NCBI RefSeq assembly: GCF_905475465.1
Contig: NC_062236.1
Span: 3,110,001-3,174,000, forward strand
Source: Pieris napi
Taxonomy: Eukaryota > Arthropoda > Insecta > Lepidoptera > Pieridae
Direction of reading: 5' to 3'
DNA: 64,000 nucleotides
Positions 40,001 to 49,594 of this stretch are shown piece after piece (position 1 is the first letter of the stretch; each line of letters opens with the position of its first letter). Under the pieces are notes generated by a model. It did not search any database. It saw only the letters and a list, made by a program, of their open reading frames with translations, and was not told the origin of the DNA. A program made the translations under genes and the position numbers.

Positions 40001-40401
40001 CATATCTCTCTTCTCTTGATAAGTTTTCATTAGATGTCGAAACATCTGTCTCACTGCCTGATAGACTTTGAGTAAAACTACTCGGAACTGAAAACAATAC
40101 TATGTCATTTTGAATTCACAATTGATGGTATGACTCACTCACTCAACAAAAAATAAAAATTGTAGGAAAAAAACAGAATTTGATAGATGTAAACAGTTTA
40201 TATTAAAGAATAAATTAATCAGATCACCATATTTAAGTGTAACAAGGGCATTGGACTTATGATTCATTAGAAAGTCATTTTGTTGATACCAATTATTTTA
40301 ACATTTAATATAATAGAGGGTTATTTACCTGGCTGTTTTTGTGTTCTTTGTATGTTATTTGCAAATGACATAAATCGTCCTGATGGTCGCATGGAGCCCA
40401 T
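23693..40401 (-). CDS. Angiomotin-family scaffold protein (Amot-like), complete, alternative 3' ends
   Basis: Angiomotins are coiled-coil scaffolds at cell junctions and on actin that bind Yorkie/YAP and Lats in Hippo signalling (family knowledge). Fifteen exons join in phase into 761 residues: 40401-40329, 40087-39921, 39758-39604, 39524-39320, 38210-37984, 35856-35679, 33134-32985, 32520-32412, 31847-31702, 31168-31029, 30535-30335, 29709-29575, 29079-28970, 28403-28254, 27691-27552 (TGA). The start is the first ATG of the first exon. Seen: EPQGQENQ at residues 62-69, HERTTS at 134-139 (fits the Lats consensus HxRxxS), a long coiled coil from about 310 to 665 with LDTALTNAQANVVRLEEE (453-470), KWEQRYLEEAALRQAA (561-576) and RDAMIKVLQ (640-648), all as I recall them in vertebrate AMOT. 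No PPxY motif is visible. An internal donor in exon 15 plus two downstream exons gives a 902-residue form (see the separate entry). Family call is confident; exact ends less so. Confidence 0.88.
24423..24658. mobile_element. 236-bp fold-back MITE inside the last angiomotin-like intron
   Basis: The arms CTGCCCTGCGATTCTGTAAC ... CGCATCGGCGGTCGCTCTCA and their complements pair over about 100 bases, with a centre near 24540. The right arm carries a small insertion near 24575. No clear target duplication was found. It interrupts the intron between the two alternative 3' exons. Confidence 0.65.
29355..29505 (+). mobile_element. RTE-like LINE tail in an angiomotin-like intron
   Basis: CCTCCGAAACGGCTGGATCA followed by an AT-rich stretch and AGACGGGTCCGCTAGTGTAT are usual words of lepidopteran RTE 3' ends. 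Confidence 0.5.
29976..30244. mobile_element. Possible MITE with repeated GACGGCCGT motifs
   Basis: The ends TAGGTTTCCTAGAGA and the complement of TAGGTTTCCTAAAAA bound 269 bases. Inside, GACGGCCGT occurs three times (about 30040, 30180 and 30206), each partly palindromic. The terminal repeats are short, so the call is tentative. Confidence 0.35.
31982..32279. mobile_element. About 300-bp MITE with self-complementary ends
   Basis: GAAGTGAAACTTCTTT at 31982-31997 is repeated inverted at 32264-32279. Each end is itself a small hairpin (GAAGT...ACTTC). The inside is pyrimidine-rich (CTCGATCTCCCCTTCTTACT). It lies in the intron between two angiomotin-like exons. Confidence 0.5.
32625..32653. repeat. 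Short perfect hairpin
   Basis: TTAGTGAAACT and AGTTTCACTAA are separated by four bases, in an intron. It may be a MITE relic. Confidence 0.4.
33778..33862 (-). mobile_element. SINE fragment
   Basis: AGAAGGCTGATTAGCCTTCTGTGTCTGAC and the following GTCATCGGTTTTTGGGT match the body of the SINE at 15920-16192. The head and most of the tail are lost. Confidence 0.5.
34354..34618. mobile_element. 265-bp MITE, copy 1 (long TIR, 6-bp duplication AGATAT)
   Basis: The ends GT(C/T)A(A/C)CGTAAAATTGTAAA carry about 40-base inverted repeats that include CCGTTAGATTGTAATCTATC. AGATAT stands at 34348-34353 and again at 34619-34624. A second copy of the same length lies inverted at 62529-62793. It is inside an angiomotin-like intron. 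Confidence 0.75.
36402..37853. mobile_element. Nested PIF/Harbinger-type non-autonomous elements
   Basis: Termini of the form GTGCTCGTTCAGACACGGCG occur at 36402, 36952 and, inverted, ending near 37768 and 37853. A second end type (TCGTTCAGACATACCCGCGC) lies inverted at about 36948 and direct at about 37031. The parts are: one deleted element (36402 to about 36948), a short MITE whose halves lie at 36952-37025 and 37776-37853, and a longer element (about 37031-37768) nested in it. Outer flanks are TAA at 36399-36401 and 37854-37856, the 3-bp duplication of PIF/Harbinger. The whole lies in one angiomotin-like intron. Confidence 0.7.
37206..37448 (+). pseudogene. MADF/Myb-like protein remnant of a Harbinger element
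   Basis: The frame from ATG 37206 reads MDRFDVELFIDEVEKRPAIW, then AWQELLEIFGDCED, which has the spacing of a MADF (Myb/SANT-like) domain. PIF/Harbinger elements carry a Myb-like protein beside the transposase. An in-frame ATG at 37131 would extend it by 25 residues. The ORF is short and ends in an unrelated frame, and the transposase is missing. Part of the same coding region is also recognisable on the opposite strand in the deleted element near 36650-36760. Confidence 0.5.
38231..39060 (-). pseudogene. Decayed LINE reverse transcriptase in an angiomotin-like intron
   Basis: In order on minus: GGPDGI, VLKSCAHELSPILKHIYLSS, SWKLANRQPVPN (motif 1-2 region), then HGEALSVSLYISKVIDKV, a degraded form of the HGEALAVSLDISKAFDRV box. 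The catalytic Asp of that box is replaced by Tyr, and frames shift several times. It is older than the LINE at 43217-45874. Confidence 0.6.
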
Positions 40402-41214
40402 GTTGCTTCTTTAAGAGACACTTATTTTTACTGTATTAACTATATCATCCTACAATTAATGTATGTTTGAAATTTACACAACGCTTTAAATATTGTTTTT
40501 TAGGAGAAATTTGAATAATCAGGCTTACTTTGTACTAATAACATAATTTCTGATGAGTACGCCATATACGGAGTATTACAAATTCTCTTTACTGTACCAT
40601 GCACCTTAATGTTATTTTTTTTGTCACTTCAATATGTATTGCAACTGTCTTATTTGTTTCGTTGCTTCTGAAATTATAAGAGCCACTCGATTAACTAATT
40701 AATTACTTATAATATGACAAAAGAACTAAATAAAAGATTAAAGAAATTACAATTCCTCAATCTGATTATTTCTCAAGAAGCTCCACTTTGAAGTTATTTA
40801 CGTGTTGTCAAATTGACGTTGATGGTACACAATTACCTATAATAGTGGGATATTTTACATATTGGACAACAATGACACACTTGACACTTCTCACTATTGC
40901 ATATGTATAACGATCTATAACGTCGTAAGTATTATAATATGTCTGCGACCTAAATTGAAAGTTGGCGGTTTGTAGGGTAAAATTCTTTGAATCTTATATT
41001 TTATAAAAACAAGATTTCTTAAAACACTCGATAAACGTCGATTGAAATATTCTGTTGTAGAGATTATTCAAGGAAAAGACGTAACCACAGATTGAATACA
41101 GGAGTGTTATAGAGGAATCGTGTTTTTATAGATATGACCGTAAGTCTTTTAGCATGAAGTAAAAAATAAATACAAATTTTAGCAATTTTAGTTTAATATT
41201 ATAATTGTGATTAA
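40402..41214. promoter_or_regulatory. Upstream region of the angiomotin-like gene
   Basis: Immediately 5' of the ATG at 40401 on minus. No TATA box at a convincing distance and no upstream coding exon were seen. The promoter is probably in this interval or just beyond it. Confidence 0.3.
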
Positions 41215-41430
41215 TTAAACAATTTGAATAGATGGAATTTCTTTCTTCATGGCGTAAAACTCATGGGTTTTCCGTCTTATTACACCTAGGTCATATTCGT
41301 CAATTTCCATCTTCCCCCTCAATCTCAGCCTTTTTTTTCCGGGAGTAGAAATTTTAGTTCCGCTCTCATCAGCATCTTCGTTTTCTTTAACAACAACTTC
41401 GTTATCTGTGACAACTCTAGACAGCGGCAA
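41215..41430 (-). pseudogene. Transposase-like DNA-binding fragment
   Basis: The frame reads KKRLRLRGKMEIDEYDLGVI, then RRKTHEFYAMKKEIPSIQ and ends. The pattern resembles the N-terminal helix-turn-helix segment that precedes DDE transposases in many insect Tc1/mariner-like proteins (from memory). There is no ATG in good context and no catalytic part. It lies between the angiomotin-like start and the plus-strand rhodanese. Confidence 0.4.
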
Positions 41431-41726
41431 TCATTTTAAGCAACGATTCTTTGGTTTAAGACCTAAATCTAAACTTTAGGTATAATATACGTTAAATGTG
41501 GGTATTCCTCGATTTTATTTAGTCTTTGGTTTAAATGTATTTAAAAAAATAGAGACATATTTCATCAGTCACGTGTGTTTATTAGTCTGTGAAGTGTGAA
41601 CTTGGATTTAGAGTTTAGACGTCTATTTAAATTTTGAATTTTTATTCAAACTACTAGTTAATTTATATTTTACGCATTTTTAGTAGTTTCAATTCTTTCA
41701 ACAGTCAAAATCATCATAATTACAAT

Positions 41727-42828
41727 ATGATCGGTTGTATTTTATCTCGCCGGGCATTGGCGACATCTTATCAAGTTTTGAAATTATTATCAAATCAAAG
41801 TTTGACTTCATCAACCAGAAGATCGCTGCAATGGCCAATGTACGTAAAAAGTAGGATCTTGTTTTTGTGGGTTTTGAACTATAGCGCAAGGTTGCTGAAT
41901 ATACTAATTTACTGAGCATGTCCTGTGCTGCTTACAAAAATTGCATTTTTTTTCAAAAATAATAATTAAGTAATATTTTTTCAGCTTTTAACTATCCAAG
42001 TTTAAAAAATTCACTAGTTCGTACCTATTCAGAACAAGTTAAAGTTGAAGATGTTGCAGTTGACTTTGACTATGTTAAGAAAGCAATAAATAATCGCAAT
42101 ATCCTAATAATTGATGTTCGGGAACCCAATGAAATTACGGAACATGGAAAAATTCCAAATAGTATTAATATACCATGTAAGTTTTTATAGAATGCTAAAA
42201 ATTACTGTCTAATATTCAAGTTATGTAAATTTTTCACATTATCACATTTAATTGAAAAATAGTTATTGAAATAATTACAAGAGTTTTTACTTTATGAAAA
42301 ACCTAATTCCCTCCTACTTATAGACAATCAGCATTCTATAATAAATAATTGAGTAAACTAATAAAAAACAAATAGCTAAACACACTCAATATTTCAACTT
42401 TATAATGCAGAACAAAAATAAAATTTATATTCATTACATATATGTATACAAAAAATGTTGAATTTACCGGTTCCAGAGGCCCATGATAACTATTTACAAA
42501 AATTTATGATAAGAGGAATGTGATAAAATATGTATTATTTCAGTGGGCAATGTAACATCTGTACTTAGTACTATGCCAGAAAATGAATTTGCTAAACAAT
42601 ATAATAAACCGAAACCCTCAGATGATAGTGAAATAATTTTTTTTTGTATGATTGGCAAAAGATCGGGTATGGCTCAGCAGAATGCTCTCAACCTTGGTTA
42701 CAAAAAGTCAGTATATCTATAACATTGGTATTAATTGATAAGGCGTTATCATTAAATATTTAATGTTGTCTTTCAGTGCTAAGAATTATCTTGGAAGTTA
42801 TACAGATTGGGCAAGTAAAACACAGTGA
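41727..42828 (+). CDS. Single-domain rhodanese (thiosulfate sulfurtransferase), probably mitochondrial
   Basis: Rhodaneses transfer sulfane sulfur through a persulfide on a catalytic Cys. Four exons, 41727-41850, 41985-42176, 42544-42706 and 42777-42828, give 176 residues. DVREPNEI lies near residue 85-92, and the active-site loop CMIGKR starts at Cys140, which fits CxxGx(R/K). The end is YLGSYTDWASKTQ. The first 60 residues are basic, Ser-rich and nearly free of acid, like a mitochondrial presequence; this extension is absent from the two neighbours. The first donor (AAAAA|GTAGGA) was chosen because the stronger-looking GTACGT four codons earlier breaks the frame, so the end of exon 1 is the weakest point. 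The introns after IP (phase 1) and after GYK (phase 2) match those of the two minus-strand paralogues. It lies head-on to the minus-strand angiomotin-like gene, about 1.3 kb from that gene's start. Confidence 0.82.
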
Positions 42829-43021
42829 ACATGAAGTGGACATGACATTAAATGTAAAATAGTTTGGAAGAATTGGTCATTGGAGGTATTGAATTTGGTT
42901 TTTGAATATAATTCGAAAATTCTGCTTGACCTGCTTCTTTAGTACCTACTTGTACTATCTAGTCTATTGTTAAGAATGTTGGGAATTAATTATACTATAT
43001 TTAATATAACATCTAATGTAT

Positions 43022-43027
43022 AATAAA
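43022..43027 (+). other. Polyadenylation signal AATAAA of the plus-strand rhodanese
   Basis: The canonical hexamer lies 194 bases after the rhodanese stop at 42828 and before the convergent end of the next gene at 43110. It is the first such hexamer after the stop. Confidence 0.5.
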
Positions 43028-43109
43028 AGTAAATGCATAAATATATTGTTTTATTTATATTAATTCTTAAAACCTTAACAGCTAAATCCTATATGTATCT
43101 TTGTTTTAA

Positions 43110-46100
43110 TTAATGGGTGGACCAGTCATCATAGCTCCCAATGTACACTTTAGACCTGAAATAAATAAATTTATTATGTTTTCCTTGAGCTGACACCACG
43201 CAAATAACATTATGCAGGGGCAGTACCACTGTCTGTCAGAAAACCGGCGTGAAGTGATGCAATAAGTTTGCCTTATTGTACTCGCGTTTCGTGCGGTGAG
43301 AGAGACTCCCGGAGCCCATTTTAACGCCCACCATGCCGATTGGCTCGGCTCTGAAACTACCGATCACGCGGGAAGATCCTTTCACGACTTTGCTTTAGCC
43401 TACGACCTGACACAAATGGTCCCTGCGATTACGCGAATACCAGATGTGGATGGTCATAAACCCTCTTTGTTGGACCTTCTGCTGACTTCACATCCGCAGA
43501 ACTATCAAGTCTCTGTTGACCCGCCATTGATGAACCATCAGATCATTGTGTGGTCCGGAGTACTGTGCCATCTACGCGCCCCTCACGGCCCCGCTTTATG
43601 GGTTGTCGCCGTATTTGGCACTATAAGTCAGCAGATTGGGACGGGATGCGGTCTTTCTTTGCGTCCTACCCTTGGGGGCCTATGTGCTTTTCGCCGGAAG
43701 CTCCAGATTCCGTCGCCGCCTCTGTCGCCGAAGTGGTTCTGCAGGGCATGGAACTCTTTATTCCATTTTCTGCGGTGCCGATCGGTAGCAAGTCTCAGCC
43801 CTGGTTTAAACGTTCTTGCAAGGCGGCCTCGCGTCGAAAGCGAGAATGCTTTAAGGCATGGGTGGAAGCGGCGAAATCTCGTGATGCCAATACCAGCGAA
43901 CTTAAAACAGCATATAACTCAGCCTCCAGGTCCTTCAAACGAGAAATCACTAAGGCAAAGTCAGAGCACATTGCCAGATTTGGCGAGAGATTGGCCCAAC
44001 TCCCTTCAGGGACTCGAGCCTTCTGGTCTCTCGCCAAAGCTGTCCAGGGGAATTTTTGTCAGCCCTCCATTCCGCCACTGCACAGGGAGGATGACTCTCT
44101 GGCCCACACTGCGAAGGAGAAGGCCGACCTTTTGGGCTGTCTCTTCGCGTCCAACTCGACTTTAGATGACCGAGGGAGATCACCACCGACCATTTCGCGG
44201 TGTGATTCCTCGATGCCGGAAATCACATTCCGGCAACGTGCTGTCCGCAAAGCACTATCTTCCTTGGACATTCATAAGTCGAGCGGGCCGGATGGTATCC
44301 CCCCAATTGTGCTGCGTACTTGTGCTCCTGAGTTGGCTCCGGTATTAACGCGCCTTTTCCGGTACCTGTACTCGCTCGGCACTGTCCCGAAGTGCTGGAA
44401 GACCGCTTCGATACATCCGATCCCAAAAAAAGGCGATCGCTCTGATCCGTCCAACTATCGCCCAATAGCTATAACCTCCTTGTTCTCCAAAATAATGGAA
44501 ACCATTATTAATTGCCAGCTCTTGAGTTATCTAGAAGGTCACCAGTTGATTAGCGATTCTCAGTACGGCTTTCGTCGTGGTCGCTCAGCTGGTGACCTCC
44601 TTGTATACCTTACCCATAGGTGGGCAGAAGCAATTGAGTCCAAGGGGGAGGCGCTGGCGGTAAGTTTGGACATAGCGAAAGCCTTCGATCGGGTGTGGCA
44701 CAGAGCACTGCTCTCGAAGCTTCCAGCCTATGGGCTTCCCGAGAAATTATGCGATTGGATCTCCAGCTTTCTGGCCGATCGGAGCATCAAGGTCGTCATC
44801 GACGGAGCATGTTCCGACCTTAAACCCGTGAACGCTGGGGTCCCACAAGGCTGTGTTCTATCCCCGACCCTATTTCTTCTGCATATCAATGATATGTTGC
44901 AACTTAGCAACATTCACTGCTATGCGGATGACAGCACTGGGGATATTCTTTACACTGGCCGGGCAGGTATTTCTCGGGCAGTTGTTGATGAGTACCGGAA
45001 CAAACTTGTGTCTGAAGTCGAAACTCTACTACGTGGAGTCTCAGACTGGGGCAGACAAAACCTAGTCCAATTTAACCCCAAGAAGACACAAGTTTGCGCG
45101 TTTTCCGCTAAAAAAACACCCTTTGTCGCTACTCCTCTTTTCGAAAACACTCTTCTTAAAGCCACAGCCAGCATTGGAATACTTGGCGTTGACATATCGA
45201 ACGACGTTCAGTTTCGCGGTCACTTGGAGGGAAAGGCTAAATTAGCCTCCAAAAAGCTTGGTGTGCTCAGCAAGGCGAGGCGGTACTTCACTCCGGGCCA
45301 CCGCATGCAACTATATAAAGCGCAAATTCGGCCCCACATGGAGTACTGCTCTCACCTCTGGGCGGGGGCTCCCCAGTACCAGCTCCTTCCACTTGACCGT
45401 ATACAACGCAGAGCGGTTCGAATCGTCGACGACCAATCCCTCTCCGAGCGGCTTGATCCTTTGGCGTTGCGTAGAGATGTGGGGTCACTCTGCATCTTCT
45501 ACCGCATTTACCATGGAGAGTGTTCAGAGGAGTTGTTCGGATTAATACCTGCAGCTGAATTTCATCATCGGACGTCGAGACAGAATACGAAATTCCACCC
45601 GTATCACCTCGACGTCCGCCGTTCCACAACTGAGCGTTTTTCAAGGCAGTTTTTGCCGCGCACAACCACTATGTGGAACCAGCTGCCCACTGAAGTATTT
45701 CCGAACCAATTCGACTTAGGGTCCTTCAAGAAAAGAGCGTACCTATTCTTAAAAGGCCGGCAACGCACTCGCGAGCCCTCTGGCATTGAGAGTGTCCATT
45801 GGCGGCGGTATCACTTAACATCAGGTGAGCCTCCTGCCCGTTTGCCCCCCGTTCTATAAAAAAAAAAAAAAAAATGCACTTATGCATAATTTTTTGTTAG
45901 TTTTACTAAAGTATATGTACTTTTTAACTTTAAGTAAACATGTATTAAATATCCTAACATAATATTGACCTGCAGCAAAAGTTTAACTATCGAGTTGCAG
46001 GAGTTGCCGCTACTACTTAGTGTACAAATTAATAAAACTATTTATAGAAAGATACCACATTCTAAGATACATACTTTGAAAACCCAAGTTCTAATGCATG

Positions 46101-47068
46101 CTCCAAAGCCACTGTCGCTCGCCTTCCTGATTTACAGTAGAATATTATCTCCGCTGATTCTAAAGGTTTCTCGTTTAAGTAAGTTTTCTTGAAGACTTCC
46201 TCTGTCATTGAAAGAGCTTCACGTATAACTCCCACTGAAAAATGTATATGAAAATTCACTTATTTTCGCTTTTTACTGTCGCATTCAACTAAAATTATTT
46301 AAAAACCTTATTCGTTTTGACTAATACATAACGCCTATATTAAAGCAATGAGCAATTACTAAATGGTTTAGAATTTAGATTGATCGGTCAATTTAACATA
46401 CCTTTATAGGATAGTTTAAGTAGGTACCTACCTCTTACTTTATTTGTAACGTGGCTATTACCGATTTATTCATTGGTTAACTCTAATAACATATAGTGTA
46501 TTTATTAAGTTTTTAAAAGTAATTATTGGCGCGTGTTGTAATACAAATTGTGACGTGTCTATCGCAGATTGACAATTCTACCCGTGGGCAAAATTATTCA
46601 TATATTTGCAATGCAGTACTTGTATAATAAAGAAATGATATTAGTAGTTACAAACATTTACCTCTCTGATTAGCATTTTATTTTTACATATTATAATGCA
46701 ATCATCTTTCAGCACGGAACAATTAGTGTTTTGCTGAGATTCAAATGCAGGACGTCTTGCCTTTACATAACTAAGGAACTGGCCTATTGAGCTACACGTT
46801 AACACGCTAAGTATCTTTAATTGTAAAAATAGTTACATATATGTAATTTAATATAGAATCTCACGAAAAATTGCGCTATTTAGATTTACATACCTGGTAT
46901 ATTTTTACTGGTCGGAATGTTCCCTTCTTTAAATTCATCTGGATTACGTACATCGATGATCACTTTTGTAGGCTCATGAATGTACTTAAGCATATCGTAA
47001 AACTTAACAACTCTCGCTGGGTCGGCCATTTTAGAATATTTACGAATAATTGTGCGCAAGATACTCAT
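43110..47068 (-). CDS. Single-domain rhodanese, split by a LINE in its last intron
   Basis: Three exons, 47068-46894, 46234-46075 and 43155-43110, give 126 residues in phase. DVRNPDEF lies at residues 39-46, the active-site loop is CKSGRR from Cys92, and the C-terminal YIGSYDDWSTH is the usual end of the domain. A second in-frame ATG (Met14, MADP) aligns with the start of the third paralogue, so the first 13 residues may be a short targeting peptide or untranslated. The last intron is about 2.9 kb because a LINE fragment (about 43217-45874) sits in it. The final exon codes for only 14 residues and would be missed by most gene finders. Role by family: sulfur transfer or cyanide/thiosulfate metabolism; the substrate cannot be told from sequence. 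Confidence 0.8.
43217..45874 (+). mobile_element. 5'-truncated APE/RT non-LTR retrotransposon (Jockey/CR1-like LINE) in a rhodanese intron
   Basis: The insert runs from a 5' junction near 43217-43310 to an A-tract at 45858-45874. It is in sense (plus) orientation, antisense to the host gene. The end of an endonuclease domain is followed by a full reverse transcriptase, a C-terminal segment (GSFKKRAYLFLKGRQRTREP) and a tail ending CCTCCTGCCCGTTTGCC, which is very common in Lepidoptera. ATGCA occurs both before the insert and after the A-tract and could be a short target duplication; this is weak. The first 90 or so bases look like the tail of a different repeat, so the 5' end may be composite. 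Clade assignment is approximate. Confidence 0.88.
43296..45859 (+). pseudogene. LINE endonuclease/reverse transcriptase ORF2, truncated, one frameshift
   Basis: The first part (43296 to about 43530) reads as the C-terminal end of an APE-type endonuclease (DGHKPSLLDLLLTSHPQNY). A one-base shift at about 43525-43540 moves the frame to the ORF that continues to the stop at 45857-45859. That frame holds the RT core: SSGPDGIPP, NYRPIAITS, GFRRGRSAGD, SLDIAKAFDRVWH, AGVPQGCVLSPTLF and the catalytic box YADD at 44921-44932. Apart from the frameshift I see no stop in the RT, so insertion is probably recent. The N-terminal endonuclease and any ORF1 are missing, so the copy is not autonomous. Confidence 0.85.
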
Positions 47069-47538
47069 TTAATACATCACACGAAATAGGCGATATATCG
47101 TGGATTGACTAAAATTATCGTTTTGTGATAGTGGTCCCTTGAAAGTTGCTAAGTAACGAGTGTAAAACTTATCGAATATATTTATCATGATTGCTCTGAT
47201 AAATTTTCGTGTTCGAATACGTAAATACACACCACGGTAGCAACACGTTAGAATCTTTAATCCCAAGATGTTACTGAAGTCGTTTCGAAGCAGTTACATA
47301 AAAGGTGATTGTAAATAAAACAAATTAGGGGGTAGAATGGAACAACCCCAAAATGACACAATATTGTGTTTTATGTTGTGGTAAACAGGTAAGATAGGAG
47401 GTATACGTATAGATTAGAATGGCCAAATAGTTAGCAATCTACTAAATATTATCAGTAACTCATCGTAAGCAATATACAACAATAGTCAATTTATAAACAC
47501 TGCTATTTGTTCAGAAGTAAGACAAAGGCTACTAAATA
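47069..47538. other. Upstream region of the middle rhodanese, nothing recognised
   Basis: No further exon or TATA box was found. A LINE tail begins at 47539. Confidence 0.3.
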
Positions 47539-47945
47539 ATGTACTTGAACTTACAACCAACCAGGCTCCAGAAGATAAACCACTCCTTATATGGAAATTG
47601 TATTAGTTTTTACAACAAACTCCCAAGCGAAATTGGAGAATTATCACTAAATAAATTCAAAGCTCTCGTTAAACGTAAATTAATCAATAAATCTTTTTAT
47701 AAATTTGACGAATATTTAAATGATCCTAATCCTTGGGATTGATTTGCTCCAGTTAAAGGAATTTAGCGATTAAAAAGAGTGGCGGAAAGGTTCTTGCCAG
47801 TTCTTCTTGCCCGTTCTTCGCCCTAGATTTGCAAACTGGTAGTAGTAAATGTAAATTTTGAACTAATTTAACTTCTTTTCTGACGTTCATAAGTGTACTT
47901 GTTTACCTATAGTCTATACGAATAAAGTTATTTTGAGTTTAGTTA
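47539..47945 (+). mobile_element. 5'-truncated non-LTR retrotransposon tail
   Basis: The segment encodes an RT C-terminus, KINHSLYGNCISFYNKLPSE to FDEYLNDPNPWD, followed by a 3' UTR with AGAGTGGCGGAAAGGTTCTT and an end rich in TTATTTTGAGTT. The same tail occurs at 566-1020 and, reversed, near 14290-14400. It belongs to a different LINE family from the one at 43217-45874. It lies upstream of the minus-strand rhodanese at 43110-47068. Confidence 0.72.
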
Positions 47946-48708
47946 GTTAAATAAATAATATAATATAAAACGTATTAAAATATAACTCATTTTCAGCTAA
48001 ACCTACAGCTCTTGTTCAATTTTATTAAAGGCTCTTTAGTCATAAAGAATTGTGACCTTCATTCATTTTGCGAGTCATGTTTTGATGAGGTAGTATTTGG
48101 TTATGTAGGCTTAAGGTCATTTTTTGTTGAGAAACCCGGTCTTAGGTACATACTTATAGTAGATAGAATGTTCACTAGGCTACAGTTGCGTGAATAGGTA
48201 AATTAAAAGGTAGCTTAAGGGGCAAATTTCATAGCATTCCATCTCCCCTATTAAAATAAAAAATATGTTTATTATGGAATATAAGATACAGGTATTACTC
48301 ATTCCACGTCATTAAATTTTTATCGATAGACATCCCTACTCATCGGAAAGAAGACAGAGGGTGTAGGCCGAATGAAATAGTCGGCGTAAAAAGCTCTCGG
48401 TACCTACTCTTTTAAAATAACAAATCATCATACAGAATGACTACGGCAAACAACACTTATTTTAAAGCATATATCGCAAATTAAGTAGAAGTAGTGTTAT
48501 ATATAGTTGTATTATAAATAGCTTAAGTTATTGGACAGTGTTAGACGCCTGTGTGTGGTGACAGGCGTATGTTCCAGAAGCAGAAGCATAAAACACATAA
48601 TTTTGGGCAAATATTTATTTTAAGCCTTAAAATTATAGCATAACTGTAAAAAGAGTATAGTGGTAATAGATCTCTTCATCGATTGAAGTTGTCGACTCCA
48701 GTGATTGT
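47946..48708. other. Spacer between two rhodanese genes
   Basis: AT-rich, no coding exon recognised. It holds the 3' region of the rhodanese at 48709-49594. Confidence 0.3.
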
Positions 48709-49594
48709 TTACTTCTGTTTGCTTGACCAGTCCTCCCAACTTCCTAAGTATGACTTGGAACTAAAAATAAAAAGCATTTATTAAGCAAAACAATCAACGA
48801 ATGGTGAATCTTCCTCTTTTTGCTGTTGGAGAATAATTAAAATCACCATCACAGATAATAGATGAAATCTTATTATTATTTTAGTTACTTCTGTATGTAT
48901 ACAACATATTCCAATGCTTATATCCAAAAAGTAGGAATGTACTTGACAATATGGAGATTGATGATATTAAAAGGACATCTGAATTATCACAAAATTTGGA
49001 TTGGTATTTACTTTGAAAATCCCAGTTTTAATGCTTTGTCAAGGGCCTCTTGTGAACGTCTCCCGGATTTGCAGTAGAATATTAACTCGTCAGATGCTGA
49101 CGGCTTTGCTCGTTGGTACTGTTTCAGGAATTCATCGTCAGGCATCGACGCAAGAGTGTCGGATACAGTGCTTACTGAAAAGGAGTACAGAGTACTTGAA
49201 CAACTTCTTTTCGAAAAAGTTAAATTACTCGTATTAGTCGAAATTTAATATGGGTTTTTATGTAATGAAACAAAGTTATTCCGGCTACTAATGATATATA
49301 GAACTTCTTGACCTTCGGGCCAGCAAGTCAAAGTCAAGGACTACCGCCCCTCCTGGACAAGAAGTTCACCATCTTTCATCCTTAGTTTTTTAAGCAGTTT
49401 TAAGTGCTTATTTCCATACAAGACTTTCCGTATTTTATCTTTGCGTTTTACTTACAAGGTATATTTATACTGGAAGGAATTTTGCCAGTTGATTCAACTT
49501 CATCTGGATTGCGCACATCAATAATCACTTTCTCGGGCTCGTGAATAACTTTCAACATGTCTTCATAATTCACAAATCTCACCGGGTCGACCAT
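48709..49594 (-). CDS. Single-domain rhodanese, third paralogue
   Basis: Three exons, 49594-49456, 49174-49012 and 48760-48709, give 117 residues. DVRNPDEV lies at residues 27-34, the active-site loop CKSGRR starts at Cys81, and the end is YLGSWEDWSSKQK. The intron positions (phase 1 after INIP, phase 2 after GFS) equal those of the neighbours, which shows local duplication. An acceptor-like TTTCAG lies just before the ATG, so a 5' UTR intron is possible. Open frame continues upstream without a clear ATG, so a longer N-terminus from another exon cannot be excluded. Without a presequence the product is predicted to be cytosolic. Confidence 0.82.

Noticed and set aside
27552..40401. Cytospin-A as identity of the coiled-coil gene
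   Set aside because: The N-terminal exons first suggested it, but there is no CH domain and the coiled-coil motifs match angiomotin.
44272..45786. Many 60-125 codon ORFs on both strands
   Set aside because: They are shadows of the LINE reverse transcriptase.
45960..46000. Acceptor-like CTGCAG giving a last rhodanese exon ending KSILC
   Set aside because: It lacks the conserved Y-x-GS-x-x-x-W end, which is found in phase at 43155-43110.
46727..46802. tRNA-like sequence on minus (TAGCTCAATAGG ... TTTGAATC)
   Set aside because: The box A is good but box B is degenerate and the arms do not pair well; probably a SINE relic.
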